The translations under genes and the position numbers were made by a program. The notes beneath the pieces were generated by a model. That model saw only the letters and a list, made by a program, of their open reading frames with translations, was not told where the DNA came from and did not search any database. This document shows positions 10,771-23,142 of a stretch of DNA of 37,352 nt, piece after piece. How positions within the stretch are numbered: the stretch's first letter is position 1; each line of letters opens with the position of its first letter. This DNA is from Neelides folsomi (Eukaryota > Arthropoda > Collembola > Neelipleona > Neelidae). The stretch lies in contig JAQGBZ010000512.1 in NCBI GenBank assembly GCA_034687125.1, positions 1 to 37,352 on the forward strand. The letters are read 5' to 3'.

Positions 10771-11462
10771 GACAAGCTCTTGTAAATGATACCCAGAAAA
10801 ATGAAAAGCTCAATTTAAGTGAAAATGGAAGAGATCTTCAATTTGAAAGGTTGTGGACGAAAATGAGGTAAAATTTGGAACGGCATGGAAAAGATCTGCT
10901 GTTTGTGTAGACGTCAGTCTTCATATGTTGGCTATTTTTAAGCTCCTATTTTTAGAAGAAATCTCCATCCGGAGCGGAGAATTACAACTCCCTTCGGCTC
11001 GCACTACCCATCCATCATAATTAAGAAAGGAGAAAAAACAACCAGATAAAAAGGCACGCTGTGGCTATATTTGGATGTTTTTAATTTCCATTTAAAATTT
11101 TCATAAAATATACTTTCCTTAAATCTTTGATGAGAAGGAGAGCTGAAGATAAAAATTAGGTGTGTGTTTGACCTACTATTTAACAACCTTGTTTGTTTTA
11201 AATTCCAAATAGACAAAGATTTTCAGAAATATGACTACATACATACATAGGTATGCATAATATGATACGAATACATTATGTACCATATATCTGTATTTAT
11301 ATTTACCTATGATGTATTTTTTGTGTACATGTATATAATTCCTTTTGAGACTATACTGTATATGTAAAAAGTATTCATATATTCTATACTATACTATATA
11401 TAAATATGTAATAACATCTTCATGTATGATATACATGTGCGTATGTAAATATTTTAGTTGTC
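10771..11462. other. FGF upstream region
   Basis: Candidate promoter of the FGF gene, then AT-rich DNA with ACATACATACATAGG-type simple sequence around 11240. No supported coding segment. Confidence 0.35.
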
Positions 11463-11798
11463 TATAGACCCAATCCAGCAAGTAAGAGAAGGTTTTAAAC
11501 CCGACAATGTCGCAAGTTCCCCAAAAACGCTCTATCTCGCGCACATGGATATATGTATATCCGCATATATATATCCGACCGCTAATTTAGAGTTAAATTA
11601 ATTGTACGAAATGCGCACATGAGAAAATCCAAAATATACTTTTTTAAACTAATTTAATGTTACTTTATCGTATTAAATTGGCATTTGGATTTTCTCATGT
11701 GCGCATTCTGAGAACCGCGAAAATCCCATGTATTTTAGACGGGAGCAAAAAGGGAAACTCAAAATCTCATTTCCCTTAATTGATGGATTGGGTCTATA
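11463..11798. mobile_element. MITE with 15 bp terminal inverted repeats and TA ends
   Basis: The left end TATAGACCCAATCCA (11463-11477) is matched exactly by its reverse complement at 11784-11798. Within it lies a second perfect 23 bp inverted repeat (11611-11633 and 11684-11706, GCGCACATGAGAAAATCC in its core) around a 50-base loop. No transposase. If the outer TA is the duplicated target, this is a non-autonomous Tc1/mariner-type element of about 330 bp sitting between the FGF and mS26 promoters. Confidence 0.7.
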
Positions 11799-12001
11799 TT
11801 CATATTTATTGTTAGTAAAATGATGGGACTCTGTACAAAAGAGAATCGTAAGTATGTAATGAGAAAATATGAGCTGATGCTAAAACCCGCTCAAGATTAA
11901 ATTCCAAAATCTGCCGAACTTAAGATCTAAAAACTAAAATTGTAAATCTTAAATAAGATTTATAACTTTTAATTTATATTTAAATCAAGAAGTTTTTAAA
12001 A

Positions 12002-12864
12002 ATGCAGAGAGTTTTGGAACAAGCAACATTGCTCTGTCTTCAAAGACAAATCCCCCAACTCAGCGCTTGTGTTCAATTGCAGACGGTCCGATGGAGAAAA
12101 CCAAGGTGGCTTCCAAAGGCTAAGAGCAAAATCTTCAAAATCCCCGTCCACCCAATTGTCCCTCAAAATGAGAAAAAAGAAGAAGCATTTTTATACGCTG
12201 ACTACCAACTTTATATGGGTTCTTTTTGGTAACATTCTACTTATTATTAATAATTTACATTTAATAAGAATATAAAATACTTCAGAGCTGAAAATGATTT
12301 TTATTCATTAAGGCAACATTTTAAATCTACAACTGAAGAAGCTCAAACTCGAGAAGCTGAAGTGAACGAGACTGAAGAGTTCGAGAAGGCCCTATTAGAC
12401 AATGAAAGGGAAAATGAACGAGTAAGAGGAATTCGAGAAGCAGCGAGGATTGAAGAGTGGAATGCGCTGGAGAATGAAATTCTCATGAAAAAGTCCGGAT
12501 TAGAAGAAGACTACCAGCAGAAATTAAAGAAAACAGAAGGAAACATCGAAGCTCAGCTGGTTCGAATATCAACTTTATTATATAACTATACAATTGTTAA
12601 ATTATTAAAATAATTAAGAATTTATAATATAAATTCAAAAATATTAAATGAGTTCTTTCCAAACAGGCCAAACTGAAAACTGCTGTTAAATTCGAAGATT
12701 TAGAGAACCACATTGAAAAGATTCTAAATGAAGAAACGGATTACAATTTTGCTATTGACAAGAATGGTAATCGGTTCATTGGGAGATACAACACTAAAGT
12801 TCTTACTGCTAAAGAAACTTTAAATTTATCGAATGTTAATGAAAGTGCTTCGTCGTTTAGCTAA
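12002..12864 (+). CDS. MRPS26: Mitochondrial small-subunit ribosomal protein mS26
   Basis: Component of the mitochondrial 28S ribosomal subunit. Exons 12002-12228, 12313-12559, 12667-12864 join in phases 2 and 0. The N-terminus (MQRVLEQATLLCLQRQIPQL) is a likely mitochondrial presequence, followed by the basic VRWRKPRWLPKAKSKIFKIP typical of this family. The middle is a long charged helix (ETEEFEKALLDNERENERVR), and the C-terminus FEDLENHIEKILNEETDYNF with NGNRFIG is the conserved end. About 223 aa, close to the family's usual size. AATAAA lies at 12913-12918. Confidence 0.85.
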
Positions 12865-12912
12865 TTATATAAATGCACTTTTATTCTCCCTAAGTTTGTA
12901 CTCTTCCAATTT

Positions 12913-12918
12913 AATAAA
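12913..12918 (+). terminator. Poly(A) signal of MRPS26
   Basis: AATAAA 49 bases past the stop codon. Confidence 0.6.
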
Positions 12919-13008
12919 TTCTAAACAGTCATTTTTAAACTTTGATTTATTTTTCATCATAAAAATGTTTAATATTTATTAATTTTTTAATACTTATACA
13001 ATAATTTA

Positions 13009-13266
13009 ATACAATCGATTTCAAATAGTAGTTGACATACAAATGACAAAAAAATACAAGTTGCTATACAAAAGACGATTTTAACAACTGAAAACTTTTT
13101 ATTTCAATGAATTTTCAAAATTACCTCCGTTCTGTTCCAAACAAATAAATTATTTTCATTCAAAATCAGTTCAAATTCTATCGATTCTATTGTTATTTTT
13201 TAAACAATTTTTTCATAGTTACTATTTCTAAGGGGTATGTCAACTACTATTTGAAATCGATTGTAT
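13009..13266. mobile_element. MITE with 32 bp perfect terminal inverted repeats
   Basis: 13009-13040 and 13235-13266 are perfect reverse complements (core CAATCGATTTCAAATAG), enclosing about 195 AT-rich bases with no open frame. The outermost TA on both sides fits target-site duplication of a mariner-like element. Total about 258 bp. It lies just past the mS26 poly(A) signal. The perfect repeats suggest recent activity. Confidence 0.75.
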
Positions 13267-14226
13267 AGTATCAACATTTACGTTAATTAAAAAACTATGT
13301 ATTTTGGCATATAGTTCTAATTGTAATTTAGTGTAAAATACGCTTTTAAATAAGAGAAATTTATAGTTTATATATTAAATAGAGTATGTAGGTAATTGAG
13401 TCGAAAATATTTTTAATCTTGAATCTATTAGTATATGTTAATTTAGTCATTTCATTAGATTAGTTAAAATGACAAGCCGTTAATGACGTTATCAAAAATT
13501 TTGAGCAAATAACGAATCTCATTAATTTGTCCCGTATAGACCTTAAAATATTTATTTAAAAGGCCTATTTACTAATATATAAATATTTATAGATGATTGA
13601 AACACTCTGGATATTATAAAATCTATGTACTAAATATTTTCATATCTACGTTGGAATAGGTACATGCATTCAACATTCGATATAAATATGTTCATATGTT
13701 ATGTAAGGTACATTATTACATACTTATTCTTAGCATTAGTTAGCTATGTACTTTAGATATAATATAACATAACCCAATTTAACAACTTCAACGAAACAAT
13801 TCGATTATTAAATTATAAAAAACAATTGAAATTCTAGATGTTAAATTGGCATTGTTAAAACTTTATAACTACTGATATACCCAAGGAATCATTTCAAAAC
13901 AAACCTACCTGTTAAAACATATAATAGCAAGTAAATATGATTTATTATTAATTAAAGTGTTAAAGTATTAGTTGATGAAAAGGAATAATAATTTAAACAA
14001 TGAATAATGTATAAAATAAATATTTATCTGTAGAGTTTAAGAGTAGCACACTCACATTGAGGATCTTGTTAGACGATTTTGTAATATCTTTGTAAAAGCT
14101 AATTGGCATCTAAAGAATAATAATGAATACAGTAATAGCGAGGATGGATTTTGATGTAAATCCTCTCAATTGAAACAGATCTAGAGTTTCCTTCCTCGGT
14201 TCTATTTCTCTTTATGGTACATTTAA
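13267..14226. other. AT-rich intergenic spacer
   Basis: Between the second MITE and the stop codon of the minus-strand zinc-finger gene. I see no gene; the right part presumably holds that gene's 3' UTR. Confidence 0.35.
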
Positions 14227-17200
14227 CTATTGATGGGATTTGCTGAGAAGGTGAGAGTTGAAGTCATAGACATTCGTAGAAGATTCTCCGCAAATGTTGC
14301 ATCGCCAGGGATTTGACTCTGAATGGCATCCTTTATGGAGAAAATAGAGCGTCTTGTCAGGAAATATGATCCCGCAATAGACACATTGGTGCAGTGGAGC
14401 GCCATAATTATTTCCTCGCCGTCCGTAATTTGTATTTGAGCTTTCTGGACCGTTCGAAGATGAAATTTTCTCTGTTTCGTAATTCTAGTTAATTGGAACA
14501 ACGAATTACAATTAACACATGAATTGCTAAAGGACTAATTTCATAATTACGAAATCTTCCTTGGTCCATTATAAATTATGTCTGAATACTGTTGTGTCAA
14601 CACCATTGTACAATTTAATATTCATGATTTGTAATACAGATGTAATATGAGTATTATATCCTTACTTGATTATTTGTGGAATATATTGAATCTGATGAAT
14701 CATGGTTTTGGTTCCTTTGTCTTTCCGTGCTTCTGCTACTACCACTAGCATTTGAAATCTCTTTCCTCCAGTCTCTTAGTAAAGATTTAAGTGGAGACAC
14801 TTTGATAAGCGAAGAAGAAGACGTTTTCGGGCTCTCACATCTTGTACTAAATTCAAGGGATTGATTCATTGCAATTAAGGGAGGACAAAGAAACCCTCAC
14901 CTTCCAGATGAATAATTCCCATTTCCAGAGCCAGAAGAAAGATCTTCTGGAACATCCTGAATGTCGTCAGAAATGTCAACAGAATTTCGTTTCCCTCTCC
15001 CAACATCTTCACAAGGTAAATGATCGTCGCTTATCAATTCTTTCTTTACAACAATGGCAAAGTCAGAACTCGAGGGAAGATTTGAGCTAGAGTCTGACAG
15101 AGGTGAAACATTGGGAGATGCGACGTCTCTTCCTGAAAAAATTAAAAATGTCCAAAAACGGTCCCAATTTGACTTATAGCTAATTAATTCCTGCCCCACT
15201 CACCGTGCCTTTCATCTTGGAATCCATAGCTTGAGTCGGCAGTAAAAGAGAAATGAGGAGGATAAGGAGAATTGGAAGACATTTCAATTTGAGGCACAAG
15301 GAAATGGGAAGGAATTAAAGCCTCACTGCCCTTGTCCCTTTCTTCAAATCCTAAAGCGTGGGCGAGCTCGCTGTATTCTCCGGACGGCCCCGGCGAGTCT
15401 CTCGAACCCAGCGACGGAGACTGCGGCATCGGATTGTCAAGGTCGATTCCATGTCGAGAGAAGAAGTGGACCCGGAGCGACTTCATGGAAGCCACTCGGA
15501 AGCTGCAGAGTGGACAAGCTTTGACCATATCCTGTGACCCTCCCACGTGCTCGTTCTGGAAATGAGCTCTCATTGCGATTTGGCGCTGGAAGCCCTGAAA
15601 GAAACATTTTGACGGGTTTTCTACTCGACTGCGAGAAAACTCACCTTGTTACAAATTGGACATCGGAATGGAAGGAGTTTTGAATGGGTCGCCATGTGTT
15701 CTGCCAAATGGTCCTTCCGGAAAAACCTGTCCCATCCTCATCCATTATTTCCTTCTTACATCATCAATTATGGCTACCGTTTTTGGCAGACTCGGCACTC
15801 ATATGGCTTCACTCCCGTGTGCCGCATTCGATGTCGTCTCATATTTGCTCCGTTGGAAAACCTCATGTTGCAAACATCACATTCAAACATCTTTTTCGCT
15901 TCGTCAGTTTTCAAACTTATGCCCGAATTTTCATCTCCGTCCATTCCGCCCTCAGCATCAGAATTCTACAAAAAAGAGATTTACATTTAAATATTATATT
16001 TATTTCCTAATCTATATTCAAATCTAATAGAATATCAATTAGAATTAATACATACATGTATTAATTTTACATTTAACATATACCTAGATCAAAATAGTTT
16101 AGTAAGGATAGTCTAATAATGCATTAATATCGATAAATTGATTGTAAGGAAGCCCTAGTTTATGCGAACGGAAACGAACGAACGGGGAAAGCAACTCTGC
16201 CCAATGGAAATTTTTTATGAATTTTTATGCCTTATTAAGAAAATATTGTGTAGAATAGTTAGTAAAATAGTACAAAGAATATGTAATTGGGTGATCCGGT
16301 TATAATGATTGTATTTAGACCTTAACGAAATCGTGTCTCATGATGTTGATATTACTTTATAAATTTAGTCATTTGGGAAAACTTCCTTTTTAGTGATTAT
16401 TAATCTAGATACATAACATATACCAATAGGTGTTAAATTTAGAAATATTTATCATCAGTATGAGATTAGTTTAAATGAGTTGGAATTGGCTGTTAAGGCG
16501 TCGTAATCCTATTAATACTTTTATTGGGGCGTATGGCAATTAAAAAGGAAATGCAGAAGTGGATTACGAATTTTCCTCAAAGAGTTTCAACTCCAAGAAA
16601 AGTTTATAAATACTATTACATTCTACATATAAAAGTGCATGTGTTTTTCTCAAACATTATTTTCCTTTTTAATCCATTTGCAAACGGAGTTGTATGTATG
16701 GATACTTTATCAATTTCAAAAAGAGGAAGCTTTCTTCTCAAAGAACCATTTTTAGTAGGAACTTTTACTTCCAAGCTTCCGGTCATATAAATTACATTTA
16801 CACATGTTATATACCGTGTTAATAAATATAACCATATTACCTATATAAACATGCCTACACATACCTATACAATACCTATTTTTTATATTTATACGAAGCA
16901 ACATAAAAGCTATTCACGAAAATTTATATAGAACCTCATGTAGAAATTTTCCAACAAAGTGTGGAGGTTCTAAAAGAAAGAGCGAAAATTTTTCTTCTTT
17001 ATATTATAACTTACATACTGATGCATACTTAATGGTATTATAAGCCATCTGATCAAATGATCATATTCGCACATACCTACTTACATTATGTATATGCTTT
17101 TAATATATGGATAGTGTGCACTGTGGTATAATAATAATAATAAGATACAGAATGTAGAGTATAATGGAATGGAATAATGATGAAATAAAGTGGAGGTTTA

Positions 17201-17595
17201 ATTCATCATCGGATGGGTCCCTGAATGGGTCTGGGGATGGAAATCAAAATGGGAGTTGTAGGGTAATAAAATAATAATAATGTTGGCCAACCTCTCCAGA
17301 AGTGAGACATCCTCGTTCCTTATTTGAATGTCCGGAAGACTCATCGTCCCCTTGGTTCGGGTCTTCTTCTCCGTTGCTCCCGCTATCCTGTTTTCCCTCA
17401 GAGGAATTGGACGACGAACCACAGGGTTCCTTGAGTCGATTCTTTTTTGGCGGCACATGCCCTTCGTCTCCGCTCGACTCGTCGCCGGAAGCGGGGCCAT
17501 TATTGTAAACGGACAACTTGGTCGCCGCCTCTTCAAGTCGACTCTCCACAGCCACCTCCATTTTTATGGAATCTCGCCCAATCTCATGTTGAACT
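14227..17595 (-). CDS. C2H2 zinc-finger transcription factor, Ikaros/Hunchback-like
   Basis: Probable nuclear DNA-binding regulator. Coding exons (minus): 17561-17292, 15965-15778, 15726-15645, 15594-15204, 15132-14901, 14846-14666, 14469-14227; total 1587 bp = 528 aa, all phases consistent. The N-terminal 90 residues are acidic and Ser-rich. Fingers 1-4 follow: FECDVCNMRFSNGANMRRH, YECRVCQKRFFRKDHLAEH, FRCPICNKGFQRQIAMRAH and ACPLCSFRVASMKSLRVH. A long Ser/Pro/acidic linker contains VKKE, a SUMO-type site. The C-terminus is a finger pair (CVYCGIIFPDKTLYFLHKGCH; then CNICG with the C-x2-C-x12-H-x5-H spacing), the arrangement used for dimerisation in Ikaros and Hunchback. Exon 1 is preceded by an acceptor at 17596. 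The frame is also open upstream of the chosen ATG (VQHEIGRDSIK), so a longer protein is possible. The exact orthologue is not identified. Confidence 0.83.
15727..15777 (-). other. 51 bp intron inside zinc finger 2
   Basis: GTAGCC donor and GGGACAG acceptor, splitting CQKR from FFRKDHLAEH. It contains in-frame stops, so it must be removed for a full finger. Confidence 0.7.
16616..16786 (-). CDS. Isolated 56-codon frame in a zinc-finger gene intron
   Basis: Not recognised. ATG at 16786, stop at 16616. It starts MTGSLEVKVPTKNGSLRRKL and continues PLFEIDKVSIHTTPFANG before turning AT-rich. It lies in the large intron between exons 1 and 2 of the zinc-finger gene, on the same strand. It could be a decayed transposon ORF, an alternative exon, or chance. 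Confidence 0.2.
   Translation of the reverse strand: MTGSLEVKVPTKNGSLRRKLPLFEIDKVSIHTTPFANGLKRKIMFEKNTCTFICRM
17564..17587 (-). promoter_or_regulatory. uORF just before the zinc-finger start codon
   Basis: ATG at 17587, seven codons (MRLGEIP) and TAA ending two bases before the main ATG at 17561. If the upstream exon is UTR, this uORF would lower or gate translation of the factor. Confidence 0.45.
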
Positions 17596-17639
17596 CTGAA
17601 AGCACAAACACTTGCATTGATGTACCTTCATAGTTATCA

Positions 17640-19012
17640 AACCGACTGTTATTTATTTAACTAAAATTTCACTTAAATAATGTTTTCATGCTATGAAGCA
17701 AAAGGGACAAAAAGGCTTTAGCGAAATGTCAGACCAATTCCGTTTGAATAAAATTTGGATGGTTATAATTAATATAAAAGTTTTTGACCTTGATTTGAAA
17801 ACTAGGCAAGTTTAGAGTTCAACAGCAACAATGATGAAGTTTGTGGAAGCTTTTAATGTTCAACATACTTCAAATATATACATTTTATTTATATAACCTT
17901 ACTGCAGAGTCCATAATAAAAATATGCCATATATTTTAAACTACATCTCGCTAACTAAGATTTGACATTGATATATTTTATGTGAGAGGGCATTCCACTA
18001 TGAATGTAAATTTAAAAGGTGCAAAGTGGACGATTCTCAAGTCACATTAACACAAGGGATGACGCTCCTTATAAATAAATTATAACTATACATTATATGT
18101 ATCTTCCAAAGTCCCAAAACATCATATTCCTTGGGGTTAACGTTAACAGTTAACATTCATCTCTACTAGAACTTGGCAAACTTTGGCGTTTAAACTTTAT
18201 TGCCATCTTCTAATATTACATTTAAGCTCTGGAACTTGCAAAAGATTATTAATTGCATGTGAAGCCTTAAGGATTCTAAACTAAAGGAATTCCAAACTTC
18301 CAACATTAACTTTTTAAAATTTCAACCATCTTTCATTTTAACATTTACGATCATGTAAAATTCTAAAATTGTTTTTGACTTGTTCTGATTTTATTTCTAT
18401 TACTTTTATTACATGACTATTGTTGTATTCTATAGGTACAAATACCTACATATTTATTATTAATACAATTATATTTATATTTTATAGGTAATAAAAATTC
18501 CGTTTTAATTGTGTTAAAATTATTGTTTTCAAGTGTGCGCAATTAATGGTCTTGCTCTTAAATATAAATATCAATTACAGTTGGGTATTTAAAAGATTTA
18601 GATGTTCTTAGAACATTTATTTATGTTTTGTGTGTGAAACTTGAGTGTATTGATGCCGGTTTTTCTTGATTCTTTTCCCAAGACCACTGCTATGGACATA
18701 CCTATGTATCTGCACATATATATACCATATACTTTAATTTAATACATACATACATACTTGTGTACTATACTTAATAGGTAGATATGTAGTACACATCTAT
18801 TTACATAGTATCTTACATAATATTTATGTAGCACGTACCAGCACTCACACGCACGTATGTCAGTAAGTAAGTTAGATTTGTGTTCTATGGTTAACGTGCA
18901 AAAGCCAGGTACTGATAGTTTCAGTTTCTTAAGCCTTAGGCTTAAACTACATTTAAAATACAGGACAATGTGTAATATGTAGGTATGTATATACTTATCT
19001 ATTATGTATACA
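17640..19012. other. AT-rich DNA, no gene seen
   Basis: Either upstream flank or first intron of the zinc-finger gene. Short TACATACATACA-type simple repeats occur around 18740. Confidence 0.35.
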
Positions 19013-19382
19013 TACTAGGGAGGTGCGTCCAAAATGTCCGGCAGTAATATTCGATTTTTTAAAAAACCAATTCTTGGAAAAAATGTTAATAGTTTGCGAT
19101 AAATTTGCGTAAATTTTATCGTTTTGCTTATTAAAGTGCGCTTGTAATTGTAAAAATCTTTAAAAAGCTTGAAAATTTTGACCTGAAGTTTGAATTACAC
19201 CGCGCTTTTGTTTTGTGGTCACCATTTTGATTTCTGGCGTTTAATAAAAGTGGCGTTGGTTGGTGGATGGGCGGCACGCCGTGGCGAGCCTTCCTCATGA
19301 AGGGGGCGGCGGGGAGCCTGCGCGAAAGCCAAAGAAAGATAAAAATTGGGCAAGTCGGACACTTTGGACGCCTCATCTAGTA
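19013..19382. mobile_element. MITE with imperfect terminal inverted repeats and TA target duplication
   Basis: The left end CTAGGGAGGTGCGTCCAAAA (19015 on) is matched in reverse complement by the right end CTAGATGAGGCGTCCAAAGT (ending 19380); both sides are bounded by TA (19013-19014, 19381-19382). Length about 366 bp. The right half is GC-rich (19255-19340) and carries an 81-codon minus-strand frame without recognisable motifs. Terminal divergence makes it older than the 13009 element. Confidence 0.7.
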
Positions 19383-21011
19383 TATGCTACACTGAAGAAA
19401 CTGAAGATTAGCATAAGACGCCTTTTCTTCTCTTCATCATGTCACACTACATCTCATCGGTCTTTATTATACATAGTTAGTTGTAGTTTAAAAATCCAGT
19501 CTTCTTCGATTTGTAGAAGGAGATTAGATGGAGTTAAGGAGGGCCAAACAAACCCAATCAGGTTTGCAATAAATACAAATAAAATTTTACATACCAACTA
19601 GGAATTTGGGGCTTAGAGACTAACATACATACATAATGAGGAAGATAATCATAGTTGTACTAGATAGTTAAGTGACCTATTCATGCATGCGGGCATCTAT
19701 TCACAAGAGGCTCTATTCAATATTACGGACCTTATTTACTTAACTTTGAAGCTCTACATTAACATAACCTTCATGCCATGTTTTATTGGGATAGCTTTCA
19801 AAAGGCAATATAAAATTATAGCATGAAACATTAACCTGTCGATTAGTGGAAATAAATGTAAAAATTATATTCAAATTCCATTCCAAGATTGAAATTGTTC
19901 TTTAGGAATACTTTATTTTTCATTTTCCTCTTCATTGTGTGGTCAATGGGGTATTATATTTTGATATAATTATATGTATCAGACGGGGAATCTTAAATAT
20001 ACTAATACAATGTAATACTAAGTACTATCAGACTATCATTATCCGGCATAATATACCTTGAGTAATATAATACATATATCAATATTATGTGGAAGTTGGA
20101 TAGAAATTAATGAACTCATTTGGCCTGTTTTTAATAAATTTATTTGAGTCTATAGGCCAATAAATCTGCGCTTCTAAATAAATACATTTAAGTATTACCG
20201 TCCTTACATTAAGCTGAAATAACCATTAATATCAAATATTAACATGAAATAATGTTATCTAAATGTCTGATCTGAATAGCTTTGATTAATATATTGTATC
20301 ACACAGGATACTCATTACAATATGTACTTATGGTAGGTATAAAAGTCAAAATGAATTGGTTTACTATACATTAAATACAGATATAAAATTTATACACAAA
20401 TTGGAATTAATAAATATATAGGTATACATAATATATATGTAGGTAACATACCTAATGTAATAAGTGAAAATTATCATTTTGGTTTAACATTTTTGAATAG
20501 ATTTATTTACCTTTTAATTAATAATTTTAATGTATTAACTTGACAAACAAATGCACAAAATAACTAAATAAGAGTATTTTTGTATATAAGAAATTATTCA
20601 GTCTCTTTCCAGAATCAAGTAAGTGTAATTTTATTAATAGTTTGTATTATGAGAGGAGAAATGAATTTTTATAATTTAAAGACTTAAAATATGCCAACTA
20701 TTCAAATATATCTTATATGTACTATATATAAGCTGTTTATATTTTTGAACAATTTCCTTGTTTTCAATCCCATATACTTCAATTTCTAGAGTTGTATTAT
20801 TTTTTATTTCCAGTAGTTCATGAACTCTTAGTTCAACCAATGGTTCTACAATATCCTCTTAAATAACAAATCCTTGTCACACAAATCATATGTAAAGCAT
20901 TTAATGCAAGAGCTACTTATTAAACTGTCTATTGTAGTGCACATACAATATGTAAGACGTTGCACATTGTATTAATCTTTATCTTTGGTAGAAATGAAAT
21001 AATTTTCTAAC
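19383..21011. other. AT-rich DNA, no gene seen
   Basis: Repetitive, low-complexity AT-rich sequence; no open frame with splice or family support. Confidence 0.35.
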
Positions 21012-21182
21012 CTTATTTAGATCCATTTTGAGTTTCCGGGGGAATTCGGGGTCCTGTGGGACCGGAGGAGGGGGAGCCGGGTGAGAGCCACCCTCACATT
21101 CTCCGTGTTCGGGAGATGGTTGGTTTGACAAAGTGGTGGTTGGTCGGCAGTGATGATGTGTGAGCGATGTCTGTTCTGCTCT
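21012..21182 (-). other. Candidate 5' exon of the zinc-finger gene
   Basis: A strong pyrimidine tract with CTTAG acceptor, then a 171 bp frame open throughout (57 codons, phase 0/0) ending PPPPVPQDPEFPRKLKMDLN plus K, and a GTTAGA donor. A GTGAGT donor about 170 bases upstream (near 21349) would end a preceding leader exon. Splicing directly to the acceptor at 17596 fails: ATGGATCTAAATAAG would run into a stop after SST. So it is either 5' UTR with another uORF, or coding with one unseen exon in between. Confidence 0.4.
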
Positions 21183-21560
21183 CTAAGCAGTTGAGGGCAG
21201 AGGAGGAGGGAGACGAGAGTAGGGCAAAAGGGGAAAAAATATCGTGAAGGAATCCTTGCAGATATGGGCCAACCGCTATCCCTTCCAGTAGCCTACATTC
21301 TCGAGTCCGCCGCTCGAGCCGATGACCCCGTCCCAGCCCCCACTCACGGATCTCTCTGACCCCTCTCGAATGCTCTTCTAATACAAACTGACCACCCCAA
21401 TTTTAGGCAGTCGGCTCCTTGCGAAACTCGATCTGCAGATGGGAACCTCGCAAATTACGAAGGAGATGCATCCGTAGGACGGAAAACGACTCAAACCAAT
21501 CCCTTTTTATGGCTACTTAAAACTCCGTCTCTGGCATAAAGGGGATTTTCTCTTTCCTTT
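21183..21560. promoter_or_regulatory. GC-rich island, possible promoter of the zinc-finger gene
   Basis: About 380 bases clearly richer in G+C and CpG than the surroundings, in a 3 kb AT-rich desert, immediately 5' (minus sense) of the candidate first exon. Confidence 0.35.
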
Positions 21561-22990
21561 AATGCCCTTTTTAACTCGGACCATTTTAAATATTCTGCCA
21601 AGGCCTTGTTGACATCCATGTATTCGCTATGTGCAAATACCAAGGGGCTGCATATACGTTACATACAACTAAATCTCATGTTGGATTTATGCCCTTTCAA
21701 ACAAAACTTGAACGCTCCCAGAAACTCACTAACTCAATGTGTTTGCCCCCGAATTAACATATGAGTAAGTTCTTGAAAACTTTTTGCCTCGACTTCAATT
21801 CACAAACCCAAGTAATTTATTTATTGTTCAAGCAAAATTTATATTTGACAAAAGAGAAAGAAAAATTATGAATGTAAAATAAGTATTAATTACAAATATT
21901 TAGATATAATATAATTACATTAATACATATTAGGCAGTTATCATGCGTATTGTATAGGATAATTCCAAGCGCTTATTGTTAGAGTTATGCAACTTTACTC
22001 TCTCTATATAAAAGTACATACCGATGTATCTTTGTTACACATTATATGTACCTAATACTAACTTTAAGTATGTACCATATGTATATATAAGTAGTAGGTA
22101 AAGAGAGATGTTTTAATCCAAAAAATCATTTGTAAAAAATTTATACCTAATTTATTTGATTTTTTATTAATAAATTCTTATAAATAATTAATATACTTAT
22201 ACTCTATACGGGTATTCATACATTTGCATTGTATATAGAGTAACTTTAGAGTAAGTACATTAGTAACATTAGTTATGCATTACAACTTACAAGTCAATAA
22301 ATCGCCAGATTGAGCGACTTTGAAACGGTAATTTAATCATTTATAAATTATTGACTTAAACTCTAAATCAGTAATCAGTTCAATTTGATAAGAATTTCAA
22401 TTACATTTAGGTAAGGTAAGGTATGGTAAAATGATAATAAACTATTGTACACAGTGAAGTCAATTGAGGTATGATTAAAGAACGTTACTCTCTGACGATG
22501 TTCTTCATATGTCAAGCATTTAAAAAATAGAAATCAAATAAGAGGATAAACAAACAAAAAATTCAATTATTCAGATTTTTCATTACAAATTACAATATTT
22601 GACATTAAACCACATATTTACAAATAAGAAGATAAGTTCATGTACTAATACTGTACATACTTAGATACTCTATATAAATTATATACACATTTTTATACAG
22701 AATGTTTATAAATGTGTATACTTACTACACTATGTATGTGATATTATATCTACATGTTGATATGAAAACTTGAGTGCATTAGAATTTCAACTTTTCATTT
22801 TACAAAGCAAACATTTCATATATAAATTATGTATGTAATAGCATATTTGTTCCTTAAATGCGCAAAAAAGCAAACGGCTTATTTTCTTGAATGGGAAAAT
22901 TTTCTCTAATAAATAAATAATGAATCATAAAGTTAGATAAATAAATTACAATTATAAAATAAACATAGTTAATAAATAATCGGCCGTTTA
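21561..22990. other. AT-rich DNA, no gene seen
   Basis: Simple-sequence-like AT DNA; no supported coding segment. Confidence 0.35.
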
Positions 22991-22998
22991 CATTGGGT

Positions 22999-23142
22999 TT
23001 CAGAATTTGCGGAGAATATTTGTAAATGGGATTGGAATCGTTATATTTCGCACTGAAGAGAATGAAATCGTTGTAAGTCGTCGAGGTAGAGAGAGCTGAT
23101 GGTGAAACCAACTCTTCGGCCGAGTAAAAAAACCCTTCCTCT
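22999..23142 (-). CDS. Unassigned exon-like segment
   Basis: Not recognised. Minus-strand frame bounded by an ATAG acceptor and a GTAAAC donor: EEEGFFYSAEELVSPSALST, then TYNDFILFSAKYND and YKYSPQILKPN. GC content is higher than in the flanks. It could be an internal exon of a larger minus-strand gene. Confidence 0.3.

Noticed and set aside
14869..16027. Several plus-strand frames of 73-123 codons
   Set aside because: They are opposite to zinc-finger exons whose minus-strand reading gives proper C2H2 motifs.
17302..17633. Plus-strand frames of 68 and 101 codons
   Set aside because: Antisense of zinc-finger exon 1, whose phases close a 528-residue protein.
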